From: Desulfobacterales bacterium
Lineage (GTDB): Bacteria > Desulfobacterota > DSM-4660 > Desulfatiglandales > B25-G16
Length of the DNA: 7,559 bases
NCBI GenBank assembly: GCA_030672485.1
Contig: DAOVGH010000007.1
Span: 1-7,559, forward strand
Reading direction: 5' to 3'
A program made the translations under genes and the position numbers. Below the pieces are notes generated by a model, which worked only from the letters and a program-made list of their open reading frames with translations, had not been told where the DNA came from and ran no database searches. Numbering within the stretch: position 1 is the first letter of the stretch; the number at the start of each line of letters is the position of its first letter. This document shows positions 1 to 6,165 of the stretch, in pieces.

Positions 1-5
1 ATCAG

Positions 6-99
<94 letters not shown>

Positions 100-120
100 T
101 ACATACCCCCAAAGAAAGAA

Positions 121-184
121 ATGGAGAAATGGAGTAATGGAACATACAAACCAAGAGCAATACTCCAGTACTCCAATACTCCAA
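121..184. repeat. Imperfect inverted repeat between tRNA-Ser and dnaX
   Basis: The left arm (121-142) is built from ATGGAG-like words spaced 7-9 bases apart. The right arm (163-184) holds the complementary CTCCA words. By eye 17 of 22 positions pair, around a 20-base loop. The longest unbroken pairing is TGGAGTA (130-136) with TACTCCA (169-175). It ends 12 bases before the dnaX start codon. It resembles degenerate, non-coding intergenic repeats rather than a standard terminator, because no T-run follows the right arm. As RNA it could fold in the dnaX leader. Confidence 0.6.
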
Positions 185-196
185 TAATAATTAATT

Positions 197-1765
197 ATGT
201 CTTACGAAGTCTTTGCCAGAAAATGGAGGCCTCAGTTATTTAAAGAGGTTACAGGTCAGGAGCACATAACAGAGACGCTTAAGAACGCCTTGCTATCTGA
301 TCGATTAGCGCATGCCTATCTATTCAGCGGCGCACGGGGTGTAGGCAAGACATCAGTTGCCCGAATCTTTGCTAAGGCCCTCAATTGCCTGCAAGGCCAG
401 GAAGGAAATCCCTGCAACAGATGCACCTCATGTACTGAGATAACTAATGGTTCCTCCGTTGATGTCCAGGAGATTGATGGTGCGTCAAACAGGGGAATTG
501 ATGAGATACGGGACCTTCGAGAAAATATCAGATACCTTCCTTCTCATGACAAATATAGAATATATATTATAGATGAGATTCATATGCTGACCCTCCATGC
601 ATTTAATGCATTGCTAAAAACCCTGGAAGAACCGCCAGAACATGTCAAATTTATCTTCGCTACAACAGAACCTCATAAAATACCTTTAACCATACTATCC
701 CGATGTCAACGATTCGATTTCAAGAGGATACCTATAGTTAAAATAGAAGAACAGATTAAAAGGATAGTAAAAGAAGAAGGGATAAGGATAGAGGATTCCG
801 GCATTTCCATTATTGCAAGAGAGGCTGAAGGAAGCCTGCGTGATGCAGAAAGCCTTCTCGATCAGGTTGTCTCCTTTACCGGCCCAAATGTAGAAGACAA
901 CCAAATAACAGCCGTTCTGGGAATAATAGACAGGGATCTCATCTACAAGACATCGCAAGCTGTAATTGATGGTGATAGCAAATTATGCCTGGAGATAATA
1001 GACGAGATATACAGTTATGGTTATGATATCAAAGCGTTTTACCGAGAAATAATGGGTCAGTTTCGAAATTTAATCGTCTCCCTGATCTCTCAAGACCCCT
1101 CTCAAATCTTGGATTTACCGGATAATGAGCTGAAAGAAACAAAAAGACAGGCAACCCATGCAGGAATGGAAAGGCTCCTTCAATCACTTAACTTCCTTAT
1201 CAATAGGGAAGTAGATCTTCGGTATACAAATAATCCCAGAATTGCGCTGGAAGCGATTTTACTTAAGCTCTCAAGACTGACGGAATACCTTTCGTTTGAT
1301 GAGTTAATTAAGAAGATTGAAGCCATAGAAAAACGAATCAATAAAGGTATGGCAACAGAACCTAATAAGGATCTGGAAGCGGCTTTCAGTAAGAAAGAAT
1401 ATCCAGCTAAAGAAACGCATCTAGATGATGGTAAGAAATGGAGTGAGTTTTTGAGCTACGTAACTCCTAAGAATAGGGTGATTGCCAATGTATTAAGGGA
1501 ATGGAAATCTTATACTATTGCTGGAGATACGCTGGAATTACCCTGCCGAGAAGGATCATTTACAGGAAGCTTTTTCGATGACCCTGAGCACTATGAACAG
1601 TTGGTTACCTATGTACAAGACTTCTTTCAGTCAAAGCTTAAGGTTGTATTCAAAAAGCAAAATGACCCCAAGGATTTAAAAAAAAGCTCCGGGCAGGATG
1701 GACTGCCTGACACGGTGAAGGATATAGTCAAAATATTTGAAGGCAAGGTAGTGAGCCAGGATTAA
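197..1765 (+). CDS. dnaX: DNA polymerase III subunit tau (clamp loader ATPase)
   Basis: DnaX is the AAA+ motor of the clamp loader; it loads the sliding clamp and links polymerase cores at the fork. The N-terminus MSYEVFARKWRP is the family start, fixing the ATG at 197. Visible motifs are Walker A GARGVGKTS (45-53), zinc cysteines C64, C73, C76 and C79, Walker B IIDEIHML (124-131), sensor 1 FATTEPHKIP (154-163), arginine finger SRC (168-170) and sensor 2 GSLRDAESLLDQ (212-223). Residues from about 230 to 360 form the collar. The C-terminal part (about 410-522) contains a WSEFL...TPKNR segment and a basic tail, so this is a full tau of modest length (522 aa). No Shine-Dalgarno sequence precedes the start; the leader is AT-rich and follows an inverted repeat. 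ybaB and recR, which usually follow dnaX, are absent. An A8 run at 1678-1685 is too close to the end to produce a normal gamma subunit. Confidence 0.97.
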   Translation: MSYEVFARKWRPQLFKEVTGQEHITETLKNALLSDRLAHAYLFSGARGVGKTSVARIFAKALNCLQGQEGNPCNRCTSCTEITNGSSVDVQEIDGASNRGIDEIRDLRENIRYLPSHDKYRIYIIDEIHMLTLHAFNALLKTLEEPPEHVKFIFATTEPHKIPLTILSRCQRFDFKRIPIVKIEEQIKRIVKEEGIRIEDSGISIIAREAEGSLRDAESLLDQVVSFTGPNVEDNQITAVLGIIDRDLIYKTSQAVIDGDSKLCLEIIDEIYSYGYDIKAFYREIMGQFRNLIVSLISQDPSQILDLPDNELKETKRQATHAGMERLLQSLNFLINREVDLRYTNNPRIALEAILLKLSRLTEYLSFDELIKKIEAIEKRINKGMATEPNKDLEAAFSKKEYPAKETHLDDGKKWSEFLSYVTPKNRVIANVLREWKSYTIAGDTLELPCREGSFTGSFFDDPEHYEQLVTYVQDFFQSKLKVVFKKQNDPKDLKKSSGQDGLPDTVKDIVKIFEGKVVSQD

Positions 1766-1823
1766 GATACAAAGAAAGTTAAAAGTGAGCTAGAATTTAA
1801 ATGATTTACCTACTTAGTATCTG

Positions 1824-1846
1824 ACCGAAGATCCTGTTTTTTCGGT
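1824..1846 (+). other. Small hairpin downstream of dnaX
   Basis: ACCGAA (1824-1829) pairs perfectly with TTCGGT (1841-1846) around an 11-base loop. It lies 58 bases after the dnaX stop. The T-run is inside the loop rather than after the stem, and the following bases are TAAAAATTCG, so it does not meet the pattern of an intrinsic terminator. It may be a weak end structure for the dnaX transcript or a repeat remnant. Confidence 0.3.
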
Positions 1847-1860
1847 TAAAAATTCGAAAT

Positions 1861-1886
1861 CCCTGGCCCAGACCCCTGGCCCAGAC
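1861..1886. repeat. Perfect 13-base tandem duplication
   Basis: CCCTGGCCCAGAC occurs twice back to back (1861-1873 and 1874-1886). A fragment, CTGGC, follows and begins the palindrome TGGCATGCCA (1888-1897). The short GC-rich duplication stands out from the AT-rich surroundings and is consistent with replication slippage. Confidence 0.85.
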
Positions 1887-2065
1887 CTGGCATGCCAAGA
1901 TATGGTAATGAAAAGTGAGGCATTTATAAGCAGTGAAAGCAGTTGCATATCCACATCCCGTCGCGCCAGGGCAGGCTGGCATGCAAGGACTGAGTTCTAT
2001 AGGTTTAATTTTCGGACTATTACAGCGACAACATTGTGTCCCGGGTAAGTCGCGCCAGGGCAGGC
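1887..2065. repeat. Two 89-base units with conserved ends and different interiors
   Basis: Both units open with CTGGCATGC (1887-1895 and 1976-1984) and close with GTCGCGCCAGGGCAGG (1960-1975 and 2049-2064). The next base after each closing motif is also C, giving a shared 17-mer. The period is exactly 89 at both ends. The 64-base interiors, compared position by position, match at about the random level. At the junction, GCCAG (1965-1969) and CTGGC (1976-1980) can form a 5-bp GC hairpin. The nature of the element is unknown; it may be a fragmented repeat family. Confidence 0.6.
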
Positions 2066-2074
2066 CGAAGCACG

Positions 2075-2167
2075 AAATCCGAAACAATGACCAAAATACA
2101 AATGTTCAAATTACAAAAACATCGGATTTCCAAAGGGTGAGTTTGAATTATTTTGATATTCGGATTT
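2075..2167. repeat. Degenerate palindromic intergenic repeat
   Basis: The outer arms AAATCCGAA (2075-2083) and TTCGGATTT (2159-2167) are perfectly complementary. Inside them, TTCAAA (2105-2110) pairs with TTTGAA (2142-2147). A second internal TCGGATTT (2122-2129) can also pair with the left arm, so two alternative folds are possible. This looks like a non-coding, MITE-like or REP-like element with no transposase. It lies about 115 bases upstream of lysA and could be transcribed in its leader. Confidence 0.6.
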
Positions 2168-2210
2168 TGCCTGAACATGACTTTTCGTTCAGGCACTACT
2201 TAATTTTACG

Positions 2211-2285
2211 CACTTGTAACTTTAGGCACTTTAGACACTTGTAACTTTAGGCACTTTAGACACTTGTAACTTTAGGCACTTTAGA
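2211..2285. repeat. Three perfect 25-base tandem repeats ending at the lysA start codon
   Basis: Three identical 25-base copies lie at 2211-2235, 2236-2260 and 2261-2285. Each begins CACTTGTAAC and ends GGCACTTTAGA. The last A of copy 3 (2285) is the A of the lysA ATG. The unit contains the subrepeats CTTTAGG and CTTTAGA. A degenerate related stretch precedes the array (GGCACTACTT from 2192). The unit length is not a multiple of three, so the array is not a coding repeat, and there are no spacers, so it is not a CRISPR. Confidence 0.95.
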
Positions 2286-3541
2286 TGCATCACTTTTTCT
2301 ATAAGGAGGATGATCTTTACTGTGAGGATCTATCTGTAGCATACCTAGCTGAGCAGATTGGAACACCCTTCTACCTTTACTCCTACGCTACAATTAAGAG
2401 GCATTTCCAGGTTTTTAATAATGCTTTCAAAGGCTTAGACCACTTGACCTGCTTTTCTTTGAAATCCAACTCTAATCTTGCCATCCTGAGAGTCTTGTCC
2501 TTAGAAGGGGCAGGAGCAGATATAGTCTCGGGCGGAGAGCTGTTCCGGGCTCTAAAAGCAGGGATTACATCTGATAAAATTGTGTATTCCGGCGTTGGGA
2601 AGACACCGAAAGACATGGAGTTAGCGCTTAAATCAGATATTCTCATGTTCAATGTAGAATCAGACCAGGAATTACACACCTTAAATGGAATAGCAAAGGA
2701 CATTGGCCGTAAGGCATCGATAGCCGTACGTGTAAGCCCTGATGTGGAACCAAAAACACACCCATATATTGTAACCGGGTCCAGTGAAAGCAAATTTGGC
2801 GTACAAATAACGAACTCCCTGAATACCTACGCAGTAGCCAAGCGGTTGAAAAATATCGATGTGAAAGGTATATCCTGCCACATAGGTAGTCAGCTTACAG
2901 AGATCGATCCCTTTGTAGAGGCCTTAAGAAAAGTAAAAGAACTTTTAGGAGAATTGAAAAAGATAGGGCTTGATATTAAGTTCCTTAATTTTGGGGGGGG
3001 TCTTGGGATAACCTACAATGATGAAAACCCACCTCATCCTCTAGAATACGCCAGGGCATTAAGGGAGACAATAGGAGAAAATAAATTCACCCTAATCCTC
3101 GAACCTGGCAGGGTTATCATTGGTAATGCTGGTATTCTGGTCACGAGGGTCCTCTATACCAAATCAACCGCAAATAAAAGGTTCATTATTGTGGATGCGG
3201 GGATGAATGACTTAATCAGGCCTACCCTATATAATTCCTTTCACGCTGTGCAGCCAGTAACCATGACCCACTCAAAAATGCTCACAGCTACTTTGGCAGG
3301 ACCTATTTGTGAAACCGGAGACTTTCTGGCTAAAGACAGAAAGATGCCACCATTTAAACCAGGAGACTTAGTAGCTATAATGAGCGCAGGGGCATATGGT
3401 TTTTCTATGGCCTCAAACTACAATTCGAGGCCTAGGCCAGCGGAGGTAATGGTTAAGGGAAAACTCTTCTCTCTTATTAGGGCAAGAGAAACATATGATG
3501 ATCTTATTAGCGGGGAGATGATTCCCAAGTTTCTTGAATAA
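2285..3541 (+). CDS. lysA: Diaminopimelate decarboxylase
   Basis: LysA is a cytoplasmic PLP enzyme that decarboxylates meso-diaminopimelate to L-lysine, the last step of the pathway. The 418-residue protein is of normal length for this fold-III (alanine racemase-like barrel) family. Visible features are the PLP lysine K60 in FSLKSNSNLAIL, SKFGV (169-173), CHIGSQ (198-203), the phosphate-binding GGGLGI (237-242), EPGR (273-276), and the active-site segment CETGD (342-346). The C-terminal AYGFSMASNYN (370-380) carries the conserved tyrosine. The N-terminus MHHFFY...LYCEDL matches the family, supporting the ATG at 2285. No good Shine-Dalgarno sequence precedes it: the leader is the 25-base tandem array, offering at best an AGG at 2274-2276. 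An AAGGAGG at 2303-2309 lies inside the gene and encodes Lys-Glu-Asp. It is the first gene of the lysine cluster; dapA and dapF are not adjacent. Confidence 0.95.
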   Translation: MHHFFYKEDDLYCEDLSVAYLAEQIGTPFYLYSYATIKRHFQVFNNAFKGLDHLTCFSLKSNSNLAILRVLSLEGAGADIVSGGELFRALKAGITSDKIVYSGVGKTPKDMELALKSDILMFNVESDQELHTLNGIAKDIGRKASIAVRVSPDVEPKTHPYIVTGSSESKFGVQITNSLNTYAVAKRLKNIDVKGISCHIGSQLTEIDPFVEALRKVKELLGELKKIGLDIKFLNFGGGLGITYNDENPPHPLEYARALRETIGENKFTLILEPGRVIIGNAGILVTRVLYTKSTANKRFIIVDAGMNDLIRPTLYNSFHAVQPVTMTHSKMLTATLAGPICETGDFLAKDRKMPPFKPGDLVAIMSAGAYGFSMASNYNSRPRPAEVMVKGKLFSLIRARETYDDLISGEMIPKFLE

Positions 3542-3580
3542 CACAATGCCTGAGAAGCATAGATTGTTGGAGGGGTAAAA

Positions 3581-4399
3581 ATGGTGAGTGCTGTTGTTGC
3601 TGGTGCAGCAGGCAGGATGGGTGGAAGAATCATCCAGCTGATTCAAAAAAACGAAGATATCAAATTATGGGGTGCCTTTGAAAAACCAGGTCATCCTGCA
3701 ATTGGCAAGGATGTGGGGGAGGTCGTCGGTCTTGGTAAGATAGATATTGACCTTAGAAGGGATATCAGCGAGGTAATGAAAGATGCGGATGTATTGATTG
3801 ATTTTACTACACCAGAAAGCACCTTAAGTAATATCAGGTTTATCGCCAAGACCGGTCAGGCAACGGTCATAGGAACTACAGGTATTGCTGGTGAAAAGGA
3901 AAAAGAGGTATATCTGCTTGCCCAGAGAATCAGATGTGTTATGTCCCCCAATATGAGCGTGGGGGTCAATGTGTTGTTTAAGGTGGTTGAAGATGTATCA
4001 AGGGTTCTCGGCAATGACTATGATATGGAGGTAGTTGAGTCCCATCATAGGCTCAAAAAAGATGCCCCAAGTGGTACAGCAATGCATCTCGCTAAGATTC
4101 TGGCTGATTCAACCGGGAGAAACCTGGACACGGATGCTGTCTATGAAAGGAGAGGTTATATTGGAGTTAGAAGAGACGAAGAGATCGGTATTCAATCCAT
4201 AAGGGCTGGTGATATAGTTGGTGAACATACTGTTATTTTTGCTGGAACAGGGGAAAGGATAGAAATTGTCCACAGGGCACATAGCAGGGACAACTTTGCA
4301 AGGGGTGCACTTTTGGCAAGTACGTGGGTTGTTAGACAACCGGTTGGTCTCTATGATGTGCAAGATGTACTGGGACTGAAGGAGAGAAAAAATTTTTGA
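3581..4399 (+). CDS. dapB: 4-hydroxy-tetrahydrodipicolinate reductase
   Basis: DapB reduces the dapA product to tetrahydrodipicolinate with NAD(P)H, the step before DapL. The 272-residue length is typical. The N-terminal Rossmann fold shows GAAGRMG (8-14) with E34 at the usual cofactor-ribose position, DFTTPE (74-79) and GTTG (98-101). The catalytic and substrate region contains SPNMSVGVN (122-130) and VVESHHRLKKDAPSGTA (151-167), in which H155 and K159 are the expected catalytic residues. SIRAGDIVGEHTV follows in the C-terminal domain. A clear Shine-Dalgarno GGAGGGG (3569-3575) sits five bases before the ATG, 39 bases after the lysA stop. The last codons overlap the apparent start of dapL by eight bases, which implies translational coupling. 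Confidence 0.96.
   Translation: MVSAVVAGAAGRMGGRIIQLIQKNEDIKLWGAFEKPGHPAIGKDVGEVVGLGKIDIDLRRDISEVMKDADVLIDFTTPESTLSNIRFIAKTGQATVIGTTGIAGEKEKEVYLLAQRIRCVMSPNMSVGVNVLFKVVEDVSRVLGNDYDMEVVESHHRLKKDAPSGTAMHLAKILADSTGRNLDTDAVYERRGYIGVRRDEEIGIQSIRAGDIVGEHTVIFAGTGERIEIVHRAHSRDNFARGALLASTWVVRQPVGLYDVQDVLGLKERKNF
4379..4384 (+). promoter_or_regulatory. Shine-Dalgarno sequence that places the dapL start
   Basis: AAGGAG lies inside the last codons of dapB, seven bases before ATT at 4392. No in-frame ATG, GTG or TTG occurs anywhere near; the first in-frame ATG is 90 bases further on at 4482. Its position supports initiation at the ATT, which would restore the conserved N-terminus of DapL. Confidence 0.65.
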
Positions 4400-5555
4400 A
4401 CTAGCTGAAAGACTCAAGGAACTACCTCCCTACTTATTCAAGGAGATCGATCAAAAAAAGAAGCAGGTAGAGGCAAAGGGGATGGATATAATCGACCTTG
4501 GTGTGGGTGACCCTGATCTGCCCACTCCCCCTAAAATTATCGAGGCAATGATAAGCGCCGTCCAAGATCCGGCAAACCATCGTTATCCCTCTTATTCAGG
4601 GATGGAAGATTTCAAGGCCGCCGTAGCTGAATGGTACGAAGAGAGATTCTCAGTCGGGCTTGATCCAGAAACCGAGGTAATAGCCCTGATAGGGGCAAAG
4701 GAGGGGATAGCTCATATTTCCTCGGCATTTATAAACCCGGGCGACTTTGCCCTCGTCCCTACCCCCGCTTATCCAGTATATCATATCGGCACCCTTTTTG
4801 CGGGTGGAAGGCCCTATTTTACGCCTCTTTTCAAGGAGAATGGTTTCTTGGCAGATCTTGCTGCTATACCAGATGAGGTCGCCAAGAAGGCCAAAATGAT
4901 ATGGCTCAATTATCCTAACAATCCTACAGCAGCCGTGGCCGATGGTGGTTTTTTTGAAGAGGTTGTCGAGTTTGCCCACAAACATAAGATAATGGTATGC
5001 CACGATCTTACGTATAGCGAAATTGCCTTTGATGAATACAAACCCACGAGCCTTCTTGAAATTGAGGGAGCCAAAGATGTTTGTATAGAATTTCATTCCT
5101 TATCAAAGTCTTTTAACATGACCGGATGGCGGATCGGCTTTGCCACGGGAAACAAGGAGGCTGTGAGAGGGTTAAGTCTGATCAAGAGTAATGTTGATTC
5201 CGGTCTTTTTCAGGCTATTCAAATAGCTGGCACTATAGCCCTCAGGGCAGATAAGGAAAGCATCTTAGAGATAAAGGAAATCTATGCCCGGAGGAGAGAC
5301 ATTATGGTCAAGGGACTGAGGGACGCCGGTTTCAGAGTGACTCCACCGAAGGCCACGTTTTATCTCTGGGTCCCGGTGCCTCATCCCTCCACATCGATGG
5401 ATCTGGCGACGAGGCTTTTGACCGAGGCAGGTGTAGTAGTAACGCCAGGCAATGGATTTGGTTATCCTGGCGAGGGTTATATAAGACTGGCATTGACCCA
5501 GGATGAGAACCGCCTGTTAGAGGCAACCGAGAGGATAAAGAACATCAGGCTATAA
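4392..5555 (+). CDS. dapL: LL-diaminopimelate aminotransferase, probable AUU start
   Basis: DapL converts tetrahydrodipicolinate directly to LL-diaminopimelate using glutamate, bypassing the succinylase and acetylase routes. It is a fold-type I PLP aminotransferase. Using the ATT at 4392 gives 387 residues, normal for the family, with N-terminus FELAERLKELPPYLFKEID and then DLGVGDPDLPTPP (35-47). Other motifs are NYPNNPT (173-179), HDLTYSE (204-210, PLP-binding D205) and SLSKSFNMTGWRIGF (236-250) with PLP lysine K239. Starting at ATG 4482 would give 357 residues and remove the conserved N-terminal helix that helps form the substrate site. The frame is closed upstream by TGA at 4377-4379, so no earlier standard start is possible. 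Related AlaC or methionine-type aminotransferases are an alternative, but the position after dapB favours DapL. folK follows after two bases. Confidence 0.88.
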   Translation: MFELAERLKELPPYLFKEIDQKKKQVEAKGMDIIDLGVGDPDLPTPPKIIEAMISAVQDPANHRYPSYSGMEDFKAAVAEWYEERFSVGLDPETEVIALIGAKEGIAHISSAFINPGDFALVPTPAYPVYHIGTLFAGGRPYFTPLFKENGFLADLAAIPDEVAKKAKMIWLNYPNNPTAAVADGGFFEEVVEFAHKHKIMVCHDLTYSEIAFDEYKPTSLLEIEGAKDVCIEFHSLSKSFNMTGWRIGFATGNKEAVRGLSLIKSNVDSGLFQAIQIAGTIALRADKESILEIKEIYARRRDIMVKGLRDAGFRVTPPKATFYLWVPVPHPSTSMDLATRLLTEAGVVVTPGNGFGYPGEGYIRLALTQDENRLLEATERIKNIRL

Positions 5556-5557
5556 TC

Positions 5558-6076
5558 TTGGAGGGCACCACCGCATATATAGGGATTGGATCAAATGTGG
5601 GGGATAAGCTTTTCAATTGCAGGTATTCTGTAGGTAGAATAAACCGATTGCGCGGATGTCATGTGACTGCCTGTTCAACAATATTCAAAACAGAGCCAGA
5701 GGGTGTTAGCGGACAAGACTGGTATGCAAACTGTGTTGCTCAGGTAACAATTACTCAACGTCCATCTCAACTACTAAAGGGCCTTATGGGCATAGAATCT
5801 GATATGGGGAGGATAAGGAAGAAAAGGTGGGAGACAAGAATAATCGACCTCGACATACTCCTGTTTGGTCAAGAGATAATAGAATCCGATGACCTGACAA
5901 TCCCCCATCCTTTACTTCACAAAAGGCGGTTTGTGTTAGAGCCCCTATTTCAGTTGGCACCTGAGCTCATGCATCCTGTTCTTAAATTAACCATAAGCCA
6001 ACTCTTGAACAAATTGCCAAAAGGGCCTTCTGTCGAGCCTTTGCATACCTTAGCAACGAAAAACATGCTAGAGTAG
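5558..6076 (+). CDS. folK: 6-hydroxymethyl-7,8-dihydropterin pyrophosphokinase (HPPK), TTG start
   Basis: FolK transfers pyrophosphate from ATP to 6-hydroxymethyl-dihydropterin in folate synthesis, in the cytoplasm. The 172-residue protein shows AYIGIGSNVGD (6-16), the substrate-loop region FKTEPEG (43-49), WYANCV (55-60) and the signature RWETRIIDLDILLFG (90-104). D97 and D99 are the magnesium ligands, and PHPLLHKRRFVLEPL (116-130) follows. The signature usually reads RWGPR; here it is RWETR, an unusual substitution that keeps the tryptophan and arginine. The start is TTG at 5558, two bases after the dapL stop; it gives the expected short N-terminus before YIG. Its own upstream Shine-Dalgarno is weak (CAGG at 5546-5549), so translation probably depends on coupling with dapL. 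Other folate genes are not adjacent. Confidence 0.93.
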   Translation: MEGTTAYIGIGSNVGDKLFNCRYSVGRINRLRGCHVTACSTIFKTEPEGVSGQDWYANCVAQVTITQRPSQLLKGLMGIESDMGRIRKKRWETRIIDLDILLFGQEIIESDDLTIPHPLLHKRRFVLEPLFQLAPELMHPVLKLTISQLLNKLPKGPSVEPLHTLATKNMLE

Positions 6077-6079
6077 TTG

Positions 6080-6102
6080 AGATAATATGGATATCTTTTT
6101 TT
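6080..6102 (+). terminator. Weak candidate intrinsic terminator after folK
   Basis: AGATA (6080-6084) can pair with TATCT (6092-6096) around a 7-base loop, and a run of seven T (6096-6102) begins at the end of the stem. The stem is only five AT-rich pairs, so it would be inefficient at best. It lies four bases after the folK stop, in the only gap above 40 bases between lysA and pgsA, where a transcript boundary is plausible. Confidence 0.25.
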
Positions 6103-6153
6103 CAGGCAGCGAAATGGGTTGGCAGCTTATGCAAAGATCTCTTTTGGAGTCTT

Positions 6154-6161
6154 AAAGGAGG
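6154..6161 (+). promoter_or_regulatory. Strong Shine-Dalgarno sequence of the transaldolase gene
   Basis: AAAGGAGG ends four bases before the ATG at 6166. It is the best ribosome binding site in the window and contrasts with the weak or missing sites of dnaX, lysA and folK, suggesting efficient independent translation. Confidence 0.8.
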
Positions 6162-6165
6162 GAGA

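Larger units (their letters stand above)
1766..2284. other. 519-base gap without a gene, rich in repeats
   Basis: No open frame here resembles a protein. The two frames above 90 codons (one on each strand) overlap each other, cross the repeats, and show low-complexity, atypical translations. The stretch holds a small hairpin, a 13-base tandem duplication, two 89-base units with shared ends, a degenerate palindrome and three 25-base tandem copies, each listed separately. I see no convincing sigma-70 promoter for lysA and no strong terminator for dnaX. The mosaic of repeats suggests a place where DNA has been rearranged. Confidence 0.8.

Noticed and set aside
1806..2244. Overlapping open frames of about 93 and 103 codons, one on each strand, in the dnaX-lysA gap
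   Set aside because: They run through non-coding repeats, overlap each other, have no ribosome sites and resemble no family.
1960..2285. CRISPR-like array in the repeat gap
   Set aside because: The 25-base copies are directly tandem without spacers, the 89-base units have too few and incomplete repeats, and no cas gene is present.
2303..2324. AAGGAGG followed by possible GTG starts as the true lysA start
   Set aside because: The GTG at 2322 is out of frame, and the conserved N-terminus MHHFFY...LYCEDL includes this stretch as codons for Lys-Glu-Asp.
2993..3000. G8 run in lysA as a contingency (phase-variable) tract
   Set aside because: It encodes the conserved phosphate-binding Gly-Gly-Gly of LysA and the frame is intact, so codon use explains it.
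4390..4404. Programmed -1 frameshift at A AAT TTT joining dapB to dapL
   Set aside because: The -1 frame meets TAG at 4402-4404 and is not the dapL frame; only a +1 shift would reach it.
6077..6165. Promoter for the transaldolase gene
   Set aside because: TTGAGA at 6077 has no matching -10 at proper spacing, and other AT-rich words fit poorly.
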